A stretch of DNA of 64,000 bases from Oscillospiraceae bacterium (GTDB lineage: Bacteria; Bacillota; Clostridia; Oscillospirales; Oscillospiraceae): assembly GCA_017935145.1 (NCBI GenBank), contig JAGBIE010000012.1, positions 102,418 through 166,417 on the forward strand, given 5' to 3'. Below the pieces are notes generated by a model, which saw only the letters and a list, made by a program, of their open reading frames with translations, was not told the DNA's origin and did no database searches. This document shows positions 51,329 to 60,687 of the stretch, piece by piece. Each line of letters begins with the position of its first letter. Position 1 is the stretch's first letter. The position numbers were made by a program, and so were the translations under genes.

Positions 51329-52402
51329 TTATGCTTGGTTTTCCATACGGAGTTTTTCCGCTTGGTCAAAGGTGACGAGGGCATCGATGATTTCGTCCAA
51401 ATCGCCATCCATAATGGGGTCGATTTTATACAGCGTCAGCCCAATTCGATGGTCGGTGACCCGTCCTTGAGGGAAATTGTAGGTGCGGATGCGTTCGTTG
51501 CGCATGCCCGTGCCCACTTGGCTTCTCCGCTGGGTGGTCACCTCGGAATCGATGCGGCTTTGCTCGATTTCATAGAGTTTCGATGCCAGCATTTGCATGC
51601 ATCGTTCGCGGTTCTGCACCTGACTGCGCTCTTCCTGACAGGCCACCACAATGCCCGTGGGCTTGTGAATGAGGCGCACAGCGGAGGAGGTTTTGTTAAT
51701 GTGCTGACCGCCTGCGCCGGAGGAACGGAATACCTGCATTTCCACATCTTCGGGGCGGATATTTACCTCCGCCTCTTCCATTTCGGGAAGCACGGCCACC
51801 GTGGCGGTGGAGGTATGTACGCGCCCGCCGGATTCCGTTTCCGGCACTCGCTGGACACGATGGACACCGGACTCGAATTTTAAGCGAGAGTAAGCGCCAT
51901 CGCCAATGACCATAAAGTCCGCTTCCTTGACGCCACCTAACTCCGTTTCGTTATAGTTGAGTAACTGAATTTTATAGCCGTGCTTGTCTGCATACATGCT
52001 GTACATGCGGAACAGGCTGTGGGCAAAGAGGGCACTTTCTTCCCCGCCTACGCCACCACGGATTTCCACAATAACGTTTTTATCATCGTTGGGGTCACGG
52101 GGTAAAAGAAGCAGGGTGAGTTCTTTTTCCAAGGTTTCCAGCATCTTCTTATTGGCGGTGAATTCTTCTTGGCACAGTTCCCGCATTTCCGCGTCCAAAG
52201 CGCCGTCCAGCATCTGCCGAAGGTCGGCATTTTCCTGAAGTGCCTTTGTGTAGGCGCGATAGGCGGTGACGATGGGTTCTAAGCGGTTTTTCTCCCGCAA
52301 AAGTTTGGTAGCGGTGGCAGGGTCGGCATAAAAATCCGGCTGAGAGGAGCGTTCTTCCATCTCCAAAAACCGTTCTTCCACCAATTTGAGTTTATCTAAC
52401 AT
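51329..52402 (-). CDS. prfA: Peptide chain release factor 1
   Basis: ATG 52402 follows GGAGACAGTTT; 357 aa. The GGQ motif (SSGAGGQHINKTSSAVRL) and the codon-recognition segment RVPETESGGRVHTST (PxT, here PET) identify RF1, which ends translation at UAA and UAG. The length is normal. Its start overlaps the rlmA stop by 7 nt, so the two are coupled. Confidence 0.96.
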   Translation of the reverse strand: MLDKLKLVEERFLEMEERSSQPDFYADPATATKLLREKNRLEPIVTAYRAYTKALQENADLRQMLDGALDAEMRELCQEEFTANKKMLETLEKELTLLLLPRDPNDDKNVIVEIRGGVGGEESALFAHSLFRMYSMYADKHGYKIQLLNYNETELGGVKEADFMVIGDGAYSRLKFESGVHRVQRVPETESGGRVHTSTATVAVLPEMEEAEVNIRPEDVEMQVFRSSGAGGQHINKTSSAVRLIHKPTGIVVACQEERSQVQNRERCMQMLASKLYEIEQSRIDSEVTTQRRSQVGTGMRNERIRTYNFPQGRVTDHRIGLTLYKIDPIMDGDLDEIIDALVTFDQAEKLRMENQA

Positions 52403-53211
52403 AAACTGTCTCCTTTTTTGCGATACAGACGGAACAGTACCCGTGCCGTATCCGTGAGAGATTGAGTTTCGGCTGTCCGAAGGGCGCCATCCTTGCTGAT
52501 GCGCCAAAAATGGGGCGTCATGGCTAAAAGATTTTGCACCATGGCTGAAGATGTGAGGGTAAAGGAAAAATCCACAGGGATTTCCCGTTCCAAGGTAAAA
52601 TCTTCATACTGGGGGGCAAGGTTTTCTTCTTTTAAAAGCAGTTGGGGATAGATGATTTCTTTCAGACCCAAAAGGTGGTCTCTGCGGGCGGTGACGATGA
52701 CCATGAGTCCGCCCTTGCGAAGTACGCGGGAAAATTCCCCCTCTTCTGTAAGGGCAAACATGGAAAGGACACAGTCAAAACTTTCTTCCCCAAAGGGCAG
52801 ATGGCTTCCTGTTGCCACAAGCCAAGAGGCGTTTTTGTTGCGGGCGGAGGCGTAGCGCACAGCGTCTTTGGAGATATCCACACCCCATCCTTCAGAGTCT
52901 TTCGGTAGGGCTTGGGTGAGATAATAACCCTCGCCACAGCCCACATCCAGCACGGCTTTCGGGTTTTCCTTGCAGAGAATCTCACGGAGAGTATGGGCAA
53001 TGGGCAGATAGTAACCTGCATCCAAAAATTCCTTGCGGGCGGCAACCATTTCTTTGGTATCCCCCGGATGGAGAGAGTGCTTTTGGGTGACGGGGAGTAG
53101 GTTTACATAACCTTGGCGAGCCACATCGAAACTGTGACCGTTGGGGCAGTGCCACTGTTTTTCGTCCTGCAATAAATCTGCCCCGCAGATGGGACAAAGG
53201 GGCTGTGCCAC
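52396..53211 (-). CDS. rlmA: 23S rRNA guanine-N1 methyltransferase (RlmA-like)
   Basis: GTG 53211 follows GGAGGAG; 271 aa. The N-terminal zinc ribbon CPICGADLLQDEKQWHCPNG, then HSFDVARQGYVNLLP, and the SAM motif VLDVGCGEGYYL mark the RlmA(I)/RlmA(II) family, which methylates G745 or G748 of 23S rRNA. RlmA(II) gives tylosin-type resistance in some organisms; which type this is cannot be told. It is the first gene of the minus-strand housekeeping operon. Confidence 0.9.
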   Translation of the reverse strand: MAQPLCPICGADLLQDEKQWHCPNGHSFDVARQGYVNLLPVTQKHSLHPGDTKEMVAARKEFLDAGYYLPIAHTLREILCKENPKAVLDVGCGEGYYLTQALPKDSEGWGVDISKDAVRYASARNKNASWLVATGSHLPFGEESFDCVLSMFALTEEGEFSRVLRKGGLMVIVTARRDHLLGLKEIIYPQLLLKEENLAPQYEDFTLEREIPVDFSFTLTSSAMVQNLLAMTPHFWRISKDGALRTAETQSLTDTARVLFRLYRKKGDSLC

Positions 53212-53307
53212 AAAAACTCCTCCTCTCCCCTTTTTCTTAAATAGTGTACTCCATTTTTTCCCATTCGTCAAACAGTAGTAATTTGGGAGAAATGGGGTCT
53301 CATTGTC

Positions 53308-53336
53308 TTGCCAGTGGAGAAAAGGTGTGATATAAT
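53308..53336 (+). promoter_or_regulatory. Promoter of the phosphohexomutase gene
   Basis: TTGCCA (53308-53313), 17 bp, TATAAT (53331-53336), with ATG at 53368. Confidence 0.75.
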
Positions 53337-53367
53337 TGTCGAAAGGAATTTGATGGGAGGAACTTTC

Positions 53368-54870
53368 ATGGATTATAAGAAATTGCAGAACGGCAGTGAC
53401 ATCCGTGGTGTGGCACTGGAGGGCATTGAAGGTCAGCATGTGAACCTGACAAAAGATGCCGTTTATGCCATTGGTCGTGGTTTTGCCCTGTGGCTGCAGG
53501 AGAAGAAGCAGAAAGACGCGCTGTATGTTGCAGTGGGTCGGGATTCCCGTCTTTCGGGTGAGACTCTTTCCGCTTGGTTGTGCGATGCCATGGTGGGAGA
53601 GGGCATTCATGTGACGGACATTGGTCTTGCCTCCACCCCCGCTATGTTTATGTCCACAGTGACCGAGGGTTATGAGTTTGACGCATCGGTGATGATCACC
53701 GCCAGCCATCTGCCCTTTAACCGCAACGGCTTTAAGTTCTTTACGGAAAAGGGTGGCTTAGAAAAGCAGGATATTAAGGACATCCTCACCTATGCTGAGG
53801 GCGATGGTCACACGGGTTTGCCCACAGGCAGTTTGGAAAAAGGCGAGTTTATGGATGCCTATGCTGCCATTTTGGTTGGCAAAGTCCGCACTGCCACAGG
53901 CTTAGAAAAACCCTTGGAGGGTTTCCGCATTGTGGTAGACGCCGGCAACGGCGCAGGCGGTTTCTATGTGGAAAAAGTGTTGCAGGTTTTGGGTGCAGAC
54001 ACCACAGGTAGCCAGTTCTTAGAGCCCGATGGCACTTTCCCCAACCACATCCCCAACCCCGAAGACGGGGCTGCCATGGAAGCCATTATTTCCGCGGTAA
54101 AGAAGAATCATGCCGACTTGGGCGTGATTTTTGACACGGATGTGGACAGAGCAGGCGCTGTACTTTCCGATGGCAGTGAATTAAACCGCAACCGCATCAT
54201 TGCTATGCTGTCCGCCATTTTGCTCCGTGAGCATCCCGGTACCACCATTGTGACGGACTCTATTACATCCACAGGTCTTGCCCGCTTTATTGAGGGTTTG
54301 GGTGGTGTGCATCATCGTTTCCAGAGAGGCTACCGCAATGTGATTAACGAATCCATGCGCCTGAACAACCTTGGTCAGGACAGCCAGATGGCTATGGAGA
54401 CCTCCGGTCACGGCGCACTGAAAGAAAACTATTTCTTGGATGACGGTGCTTATCTTGTGACGAAACTGCTCATTGAACTGGCTCGTGGCAAGAAAGAGGG
54501 CTACACCCTCCAGTCCCTCATCGCTGACTTGGCTGAGCCTGCAGAGAGCAAGGAATTCCGCATGAACATCTTACTGGATGACTTTAAGCCCTATGGGCTT
54601 TCCGTCATTGAAGAACTCACCCGCTATGCCGAAAGTCAAAATAGTTGGGAAATTGCGCCCAACAACTACGAAGGCATTCGTGTGAATTTGGACAAAGACC
54701 ATGGTGATGGCTGGTTCTTGCTCCGCTTGAGTCTCCATGACCCCTTGATGCCCTTGAACATCGAATCTGATTCCGCAGGTGGCGTTTTGACCATCGCCAA
54801 AGAACTGTATGGTTTCCTCAAAACCTGTGAATTCCTAGATACTACAAAAATTGCTGCCTTTGTTGGATAA
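53368..54870 (+). CDS. Phosphoglucomutase/phosphomannomutase-family protein
   Basis: ATG 53368 follows GGGAGGAAC; 500 aa. The four-domain alpha-D-phosphohexomutase shows the active-site Ser loop MITASHLPFNRNG, metal loop FDTDVDRAG, and sugar loop METSGHGALKENYF. It interconverts 1- and 6-phosphosugars (glucose, mannose or glucosamine type) for envelope or glycogen synthesis. The specificity is not clear from the sugar loop. It is followed 18 nt on by the DUF3048 lipoprotein gene. Confidence 0.93.
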   Translation: MDYKKLQNGSDIRGVALEGIEGQHVNLTKDAVYAIGRGFALWLQEKKQKDALYVAVGRDSRLSGETLSAWLCDAMVGEGIHVTDIGLASTPAMFMSTVTEGYEFDASVMITASHLPFNRNGFKFFTEKGGLEKQDIKDILTYAEGDGHTGLPTGSLEKGEFMDAYAAILVGKVRTATGLEKPLEGFRIVVDAGNGAGGFYVEKVLQVLGADTTGSQFLEPDGTFPNHIPNPEDGAAMEAIISAVKKNHADLGVIFDTDVDRAGAVLSDGSELNRNRIIAMLSAILLREHPGTTIVTDSITSTGLARFIEGLGGVHHRFQRGYRNVINESMRLNNLGQDSQMAMETSGHGALKENYFLDDGAYLVTKLLIELARGKKEGYTLQSLIADLAEPAESKEFRMNILLDDFKPYGLSVIEELTRYAESQNSWEIAPNNYEGIRVNLDKDHGDGWFLLRLSLHDPLMPLNIESDSAGGVLTIAKELYGFLKTCEFLDTTKIAAFVG

Positions 54871-54888
54871 GCGAAAGGAGTCTTTTCT

Positions 54889-56001
54889 GTGAAACACATT
54901 CGTATTGTTGCGCTGCTTTTGGTTTTGGTCATGGTGCTGGGCATGTTGGCCGGTTGCAAAAAAGAACCCGCTCCCGTAGACCCTGTTGACCCTGCTCCTG
55001 TAGACCCTGTTGACCCCGTAGATCCCAATCCTCCCGTAGACCCCAATCCCCCTGTGAAGGTGTATCCTTTCTACAACCCCTTGACAGGCGAGGGTCTTAT
55101 GACCGATATCAGCGCCAAGCGTCCCTATGCCATTATGCTCAACAACCTGACCCGCGCTCTGCCCCAGTATGGTGTGAGCAAGGCGGACATTATCTACGAA
55201 GTGCTGGCAGAAGGTGGCATCACCCGTATGATGGCACTGTATCAGGATGTTTCTGATGTGGGTAACATTGGCTCTATCCGTAGCGCAAGACACTACTACA
55301 TTGAACTGGCGCAGGGTCATGACGCTGTGTATATTCACGCAGGTGGCAGCCCCATGGCTTATGACATGATTGCCAATGGTGCCATCGCTTCCGTGGATGG
55401 CACCAAGGGCGGTCTGAGCAACCGTGTGTTCTTCCGCGACCAAAATCGCATCCAGACCGCAGGTTTGGAACACAGCATGTTCACCAGTGGCGAACGGCTC
55501 ACGGAGCATGTGGATACCTATGCGGATATCCGTCACGAACACTATGACGGCTACAACTACACGCAGAAATTTGTGGAAGACGGCACGCCCGCCAATGGCA
55601 CATCCGCTTCTATGATGCAGGCTTTCTTCACTCCCAGCAAGAAGACCGGCTTCCAGTATGACAGCGCTAAGGGTCTTTACGGCGTTTCCGAATACGGTGC
55701 TCCCTATGTGGATGGCAGTGACAATGGTCAGGTCTTTGTAGAGAATGTGCTGATTCTCTTTACGGATGTATCCCTAATCCCCGGTGATGTCGCTGGTCGA
55801 CTGAATGTGCGTACCACTGGTTCTGGTTCTGGCTACTATGCTTGCGGTGGCAAGTATGTGGAAATCTACTGGGCTCGTACCTCCACCTCGGAAAACTTCC
55901 AGTATTTGCTGAAAGACGGCACTCCCGTTTCCTTGGGCGTGGGCAACAGTTATGTGTGCATCCTCGGTGAGGGTAGCGAAGTTACCTTTGCCAACGAATA
56001 A
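54889..56001 (+). CDS. DUF3048 (YerB-like) lipoprotein
   Basis: GTG 54889 follows AAAGGAG; 370 aa. It is a lipoprotein: IVALLLVLVMVLGMLAGC with Cys at the lipobox, followed by a Pro-Val-Asp-rich linker of repeated VDP/NPP units (residues 25-58). The rest is DUF3048 (RPYAIMLNNLTRALPQYGVS; ADIIYEVLAEGGITRMMALY; IGSIRSARHYYIELAQG). Family members are cell-surface proteins of Firmicutes, with YerB as the Bacillus example; the function is unknown. The linker repeats may vary in number. Confidence 0.92.
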   Translation: MKHIRIVALLLVLVMVLGMLAGCKKEPAPVDPVDPAPVDPVDPVDPNPPVDPNPPVKVYPFYNPLTGEGLMTDISAKRPYAIMLNNLTRALPQYGVSKADIIYEVLAEGGITRMMALYQDVSDVGNIGSIRSARHYYIELAQGHDAVYIHAGGSPMAYDMIANGAIASVDGTKGGLSNRVFFRDQNRIQTAGLEHSMFTSGERLTEHVDTYADIRHEHYDGYNYTQKFVEDGTPANGTSASMMQAFFTPSKKTGFQYDSAKGLYGVSEYGAPYVDGSDNGQVFVENVLILFTDVSLIPGDVAGRLNVRTTGSGSGYYACGGKYVEIYWARTSTSENFQYLLKDGTPVSLGVGNSYVCILGEGSEVTFANE

Positions 56002-56010
56002 GATACATAG

Positions 56011-56047
56011 AAAAAATCCCCTGCGGAATTTCCGCAGGGGATTTTTT
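56011..56047. terminator. Bidirectional terminator
   Basis: AATCCCCTGCGGAA / TTCCGCAGGGGATT has A6 before and T6 after. It serves the DUF3048 gene and the convergent dehydrogenase gene. Confidence 0.92.
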
Positions 56048-57002
56048 AGTTCACCACATTTTGAGGTGTGCCGTTTATAAATTGGCGGAGATTTTCTGCC
56101 GATACGGCAATGAGGCGCTGTCTTGCCTCCACCGTTGCCCATGCAATATGGGGCGTGAGGAAGCAGTTGGGGGCGGAAAGCAGAGGGTTTTGCTCCTCGA
56201 TGGGCTCTTTGGACACCACATCGGCACCCAAGGCGCCAATTTTGCCACTGTGCAGGGCAACTGCCACATCCTCTTCGCAGAGGAGCGGTCCACGACCTGT
56301 GTTGAGCAGGATGACGCCGTCTTTCATCTTGGCGATGGTTTCCTTGCGAATGAGGTGTTGCGTCTTTTCCGTGAGAGGACAGTGGAGGGAGATAACATCT
56401 GCCTTCTGAAACAGGGTATCCAAATCCGCAAAATGGATATGTTCTGTTTCCAATTCCTTACGGCTGGTACGGCTGTAGACCAGCACCTCCATACCGAAGG
56501 CTTCTGCCAACTTTGCTACCGCCTGCCCAATTTGTCCAAAACCTACGATACCCATGGTTTTTCCATAGAGCGCCATGGGGGCATAATCCCAGTAGCAGAA
56601 ATCGGGACAGGAGGTCCACTTCCCTTCCCGTACCGTTTGGCTGTGATGACCCACCCGATGGCAGATTTCCAAAAGCAGGGCGAAGGTCATTTGCGCTACA
56701 TCGCGTGTAGAATAGGCGGGTACATTACACACGGGGATTCCGCGCTCCCGTGCGGCGGCCAAATCCACCACATTGTAGCCTGTGGCGGTGACGGAGATGA
56801 GTTTTAACTGGGGATTTTGCTCTATATGCTCGCGGGTGATGATGGTCTTATTGGTGTAGACCACCTCTGCCCCACGGATGCGCTCCATGACATCCCTCGG
56901 GGCGGTGCGGTCATAGACGGTTAAATTTCCCATGACGGCGATACTATCCCAGCTTAAATCCCCAGGATTGGCGGTAAAGCCGTCCAAAATCACAATGTTC
57001 AT
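56046..57002 (-). CDS. D-2-hydroxyacid dehydrogenase
   Basis: The 318-aa NAD-dependent enzyme has Rossmann motif TMGIVGFGQIGQAVAKLAEA, catalytic Arg in LNTGRGPLLCEEDV, Glu in KEPIEEQNPLL and the His in LTPHIAWATVEARQRL. It reduces a 2-keto acid or hydroxypyruvate (glycerate dehydrogenase type is closest in motif pattern). The substrate is not fixed by sequence. It lies 10 nt after the LOG-family gene on the same strand. Confidence 0.92.
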   Translation of the reverse strand: MNIVILDGFTANPGDLSWDSIAVMGNLTVYDRTAPRDVMERIRGAEVVYTNKTIITREHIEQNPQLKLISVTATGYNVVDLAAARERGIPVCNVPAYSTRDVAQMTFALLLEICHRVGHHSQTVREGKWTSCPDFCYWDYAPMALYGKTMGIVGFGQIGQAVAKLAEAFGMEVLVYSRTSRKELETEHIHFADLDTLFQKADVISLHCPLTEKTQHLIRKETIAKMKDGVILLNTGRGPLLCEEDVAVALHSGKIGALGADVVSKEPIEEQNPLLSAPNCFLTPHIAWATVEARQRLIAVSAENLRQFINGTPQNVVN

Positions 57003-57012
57003 ACGGTTTCTC

Positions 57013-57588
57013 CTAGATGTTTTTCAGTTTATGGATATCCTTGGCTTCTTCGGCATAGCCCAGAAGATAGGCCATAACCTCTTTCGGGGTTTGGCAGACT
57101 TTGTAGAGGTCTAGGCAGGATGCCTGCATAAACTCCCCATCCACGCCCTTTTGGAGCATTTGAATCATGGGGTCATAATAGCCGTTTGTATTGAGTATGG
57201 CAATGGGTTTATTGTGTTTGCCCAACTGTTTGAGAGTGAGAATCTCGAAAAACTCCTCATAAGTACCAATACCGCCAGCGCTCATGACAAAGCCATCTGA
57301 TTTTTCTTCCAACAGGGCTTTGCGCTGGCGCATGGTTTCTGTATAGATAAACTCGGTGCAATTATCATAGAGAATGCCGTCCACATTAAAAAAGGACGGA
57401 GAAATACCCAAAATCTCGCCACCATGGGCATGCGCGCCACGAGCGGCGGCACCCATCATGCCGTTTGCGCCACCGCCAAAGACAAGGCGATGCCCACCTT
57501 GGGCAATGAGCGCGCCCAATTCTTCCCCTGCGGCAATATAAGAGGGGTCAATGCGGTTGCTGGATGCACCATAGACACAAATATTCAT
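57013..57588 (-). CDS. LOG-family Rossmann protein (TIGR00730-like)
   Basis: The 191-aa protein of the LOG family (lysine decarboxylase-like, cytokinin riboside 5'-monophosphate phosphoribohydrolase fold) has MNICVYGASSN, LVFGGGANGMMGAAARGA and SAGGIGTYEEFFEIL (PGGxGTxxE, with Ala for Pro). It probably hydrolyses nucleoside monophosphates to free base and ribose phosphate. It is in a two-gene unit with the dehydrogenase. Confidence 0.9.
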   Translation of the reverse strand: MNICVYGASSNRIDPSYIAAGEELGALIAQGGHRLVFGGGANGMMGAAARGAHAHGGEILGISPSFFNVDGILYDNCTEFIYTETMRQRKALLEEKSDGFVMSAGGIGTYEEFFEILTLKQLGKHNKPIAILNTNGYYDPMIQMLQKGVDGEFMQASCLDLYKVCQTPKEVMAYLLGYAEEAKDIHKLKNI

Positions 57589-57688
57589 GCTGATTCCTCC
57601 TTTTTTTCATCATAACATATGCTACGGAAAATGCCAAGAAAAAAGGTTGGGGAACACCTGTTCATGAAATATTTACCAATATTTTACG

Positions 57689-57716
57689 TTGAAAATATAT
57701 ACAACGAGGGTACAAT
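57689..57716 (+). promoter_or_regulatory. Promoter of the atp operon
   Basis: TTGAAA (57689-57694), 16-bp spacer, TACAAT (57711-57716), 53 nt before the first gene. Confidence 0.65.
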
Positions 57717-57768
57717 ATGGTATATTGGTAATCAACAAGTTTGGTTTTTGCAGAAAAGGTGGCAAAAG

Positions 57769-58026
57769 ATGAAGCAAATGGCGCAAACCATTAAAATTAT
57801 TGCTCTTGTAAGTCAGGCAGTTTTTGCCATTGCCGTTCCCATTGTCCTTTGCATATTGGGCGGAAAATGGCTCACCAAGGCTTTAGGCGCAGGGCGCTGG
57901 CTTATGGCGCTGTGCGTGCTATTGGGTGTGGCCACCGCCATTTGGAGTTTGTGGAAACTCATTGCTCCCTTTTTAAAAGAGGAAAAGGAGCAAACCTCTC
58001 CCACATCGTTTCGTGAACATCAGTAG
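57769..58026 (+). CDS. AtpZ/AtpI-like small membrane protein
   Basis: The start is set at ATG 57769 (MKQMAQTIK; another ATG is at 57778); 85 aa. AAAAGGTGG lies upstream. Two helices (ALVSQAVFAIAVPIVLCILG; LMALCVLLGVATAIWSLWKL) have the AtpZ-type (PF09527) pattern. Such proteins lead F-ATPase operons and help assembly of the c ring or Mg2+/Ca2+ transport. It is first in the operon, 14 nt before the atpI gene. Confidence 0.82.
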   Translation: MKQMAQTIKIIALVSQAVFAIAVPIVLCILGGKWLTKALGAGRWLMALCVLLGVATAIWSLWKLIAPFLKEEKEQTSPTSFREHQ

Positions 58027-58040
58027 AAAGGAGCGCCAAG

Positions 58041-58442
58041 ATGAAGAACAAGGAAGTTCTAAGGCAGATTGCCCGCATCTTTGCAGGCGAGGTTTTTTGC
58101 ATCGCCGTGATGTTGGGAATCTATGCCTTGCTGGACAAACTGAATAGCACTGTCATCTTGGGCGCGGTACTGGGCGGACTTGTGAGCATTGGCAACTTTG
58201 TGGCGCTGAGTATCATCGTATCCTCTACTGCGGACAAGGCCGAGGCACAGGCAGATGTGAAAAAATTGCAAGTGGGTTTGCAGGGCACAACCTTTTTGCG
58301 GCTTTTGTGTGTGGCGGGTCTTCTGATTTTGCTCATTAAGAGTGGAAAATGCGACCCCATCGCCACCATTTTGCCCCTACTGTTTGTGCAGATTAGCATC
58401 CCCTTGACGACTTTCTTCCGAAAGGGTGGTGAGGCGTCATGA
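58041..58442 (+). CDS. atpI: ATP synthase subunit I
   Basis: This is a 133-aa four-helix membrane protein of the AtpI family (EVFCIAVMLGIYALLDKLNS; VILGAVLGGLVSIGNFVALS; LRLLCVAGLLILLIKSG). AtpI helps c-ring assembly. It overlaps atpB by 4 nt. Confidence 0.88.
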   Translation: MKNKEVLRQIARIFAGEVFCIAVMLGIYALLDKLNSTVILGAVLGGLVSIGNFVALSIIVSSTADKAEAQADVKKLQVGLQGTTFLRLLCVAGLLILLIKSGKCDPIATILPLLFVQISIPLTTFFRKGGEAS

Positions 58443-59320
58443 TTCAAGTGACAGGACCTAAAATACACTTTGTGATTCCCATTTTTGGGGGTATTCCCAT
58501 TACCCAAACGGCCATTGCATCCTTTGTGGTAATGCTCATTCTCTGCATAAGCGGTTTCTTCTTGGGAAGAAATCTCAAGAAGAGGCCTTCACGCTTGCAG
58601 GTGGTCACGGAAAAACTGGTTTCCATGATTTACGGTTTGGTGGAGGAGACCATGGGAAAACACAACTCCCACTGGACGCCCTACATCGCCACGCTGTTTT
58701 TATCGTCCATATTGGGTTCGCTCATTGGTATGACGGGTTTTCTCCGTTCCACCACGGCAGACCTCTCCACGGTGATTGTGTGGGCGCTTATGACCAGTTT
58801 TTTGGTTTGGGGGAACACCATTCGATATCAGGGGCTAAAAGCATGGCTCAAGGGCTACATCAATCCCCTGAACATCGTCAGCGATATTGCCCAGCCTGTT
58901 TCCATGGCGTTCCGTCACTTTGGTAACATTATGGGCGGTGGCGTGTTGACATCCCTTATGTATTCGGCATTGGCGGCAGGTAGTACCGCCCTCTTGGGGG
59001 CGATTGCATCCTCTCCCCTGCTGGTGTCAATGGCAATCATCCTTTTGGGTGGGTATCTTCTCATTCGTGGGGTGAAAAAGAAGAAACTGCTTCCCAAGAT
59101 TTTCGGGATTGCCCTCGCGGCCATCGGTCTCTTTGCCCTGTTGGAGCGTTTTGGCGTAGTCAGTGGCATTCCCATTTTATCCTTGGGTCTGCCTGCGGTA
59201 TTATCTTTGTACTTTGACCTGTTTTCTGGTTTTGTACAGGCATTGGTGTTCAGCTTGCTCACCATGGTATATGTGGGCATTGCCTGTCCGCCAAAAGAAA
59301 GCACTTTGAAAGAAAAATAA
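58439..59320 (+). CDS. atpB: ATP synthase F0 subunit a
   Basis: The 293-aa protein carries the essential Arg in SMAFRHFGNIMGGGVL, with LFSGFVQALVFSLLTMVYV at the C-terminus. The region between these is longer than in most subunits a and holds an extra positively charged turn (IRGVKKKKLLPKIFGI) flanked by hydrophobic segments. It forms the stator half-channels through which ions pass to the c ring. Start codon ATG overlaps atpI. Confidence 0.94.
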   Translation: MIQVTGPKIHFVIPIFGGIPITQTAIASFVVMLILCISGFFLGRNLKKRPSRLQVVTEKLVSMIYGLVEETMGKHNSHWTPYIATLFLSSILGSLIGMTGFLRSTTADLSTVIVWALMTSFLVWGNTIRYQGLKAWLKGYINPLNIVSDIAQPVSMAFRHFGNIMGGGVLTSLMYSALAAGSTALLGAIASSPLLVSMAIILLGGYLLIRGVKKKKLLPKIFGIALAAIGLFALLERFGVVSGIPILSLGLPAVLSLYFDLFSGFVQALVFSLLTMVYVGIACPPKESTLKEK

Positions 59321-59335
59321 AAACACAGTTTTTAG

Positions 59336-59587
<252 letters not shown>

Positions 59588-59626
59588 AGGAGAACGCACA
59601 ATAGAACAGAAAGGATGTGAATCCCA

Positions 59627-60133
59627 GTGAGCGGATTTGAAAGTGTGGTAGGCGTCAATTTTTGGACAGCCCTATTCACTTTTCTGAACATGGTCATCAC
59701 CTTTCTTCTGCTGAAAAAGTTCCTGTTTAAGCCTGTGAAGAAGATGATTGATGACCGACAAGCGGAAATTGACCGCATGTATGAAGAGGCGGAAAGCGCC
59801 AAGCAGGACGCGCTCTCTGCCGAGGCGGAGTATGCCCAAAAGCTGAAAGATGCCAAGCAGGAAGCCAGCCGAATTCTCTCCCAAGCCCAGCAGGATGCTA
59901 CGGCAAAGGGCGATGAAATCATCCGTGATGCACGGCAGGAGGCTTCTCGTCTCAAGGAAAAAGCCCAAGAGGATATCCGTCTGGAACAGAAAAAGGCTGT
60001 CAACCAGATGAAGGACGAAATTTCCGGCATGGCAGTTGCCATCGCCGCCAAGGTGGCGGAAAAGGAAATTCGGCAAGAGGATCACGAAGCTCTCATTGAG
60101 AAGTTTATCGAAGAGTTGGGGGACAAGGCATGA
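59627..60133 (+). CDS. atpF: ATP synthase F0 subunit b
   Basis: GTG 59627 follows AAAGGATG; 168 aa. One N-terminal membrane helix (FWTALFTFLNMVITFLLL) is followed by a long coiled coil (residues 30-150) that forms the peripheral stalk. Its end overlaps atpH by 4 nt. Confidence 0.93.
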   Translation: MSGFESVVGVNFWTALFTFLNMVITFLLLKKFLFKPVKKMIDDRQAEIDRMYEEAESAKQDALSAEAEYAQKLKDAKQEASRILSQAQQDATAKGDEIIRDARQEASRLKEKAQEDIRLEQKKAVNQMKDEISGMAVAIAAKVAEKEIRQEDHEALIEKFIEELGDKA

Positions 60134-60669
60134 ACAAGACAGCCATGACCTATGGACACGCTCTCTTTGAACTGGCGCAGGAAGAGGGAAAACTGGACGA
60201 ATTTATGACCGATTTGAAGGTCATTTCCCATGTTCTTCAGGAAAATCCTCAATTTTTGGCGCTGTATGACAGCCGTAACATCCCCTTGGCGGAACGGCTG
60301 GGCGCTTTGGATGAGTGCTTTGGGGGACAGGTTGCGCCCTACATTGTGAATTTCCTCAAAATCCTCTGCCAAAATGGTCTTATGGAGATTTTGCCTCATT
60401 GCATTGAGCATTTTCGCAGTCTCTACAACAATGCCAGTGGCATTTTGGAAGTAAAGGTGGTTTCTGCCATCAAGCTTCTTCCTGCCTTGCAGGATAAATT
60501 GCGCGCAAAATTGCAGGATATCACGGGAAAGACCGTGGTTCTCATCTGCACAGAAGACCCCAATGTATTAGGCGGTCTGCGGCTGGATTTAGGTGGCACG
60601 GAACTGGATGGCACCATCCGCCGAAAACTGGACGAGTTCGGGAAAGACCTTTCCCAACTGGTTCTTTAA
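60130..60669 (+). CDS. atpH: ATP synthase F1 subunit delta
   Basis: The 179-aa helical protein has the delta/OSCP pattern: TYGHALFELAQEEGKLDEF, then a C-terminal half with LRAKLQDITGKTVVL and GGLRLDLGGTELDGTIRRKL. It joins F1 to the b stalk. It overlaps atpF by 4 nt and lies 18 nt before atpA. Confidence 0.93.
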   Translation: MNKTAMTYGHALFELAQEEGKLDEFMTDLKVISHVLQENPQFLALYDSRNIPLAERLGALDECFGGQVAPYIVNFLKILCQNGLMEILPHCIEHFRSLYNNASGILEVKVVSAIKLLPALQDKLRAKLQDITGKTVVLICTEDPNVLGGLRLDLGGTELDGTIRRKLDEFGKDLSQLVL

Positions 60670-60687
60670 GGGAAAGTTGGTGACAGT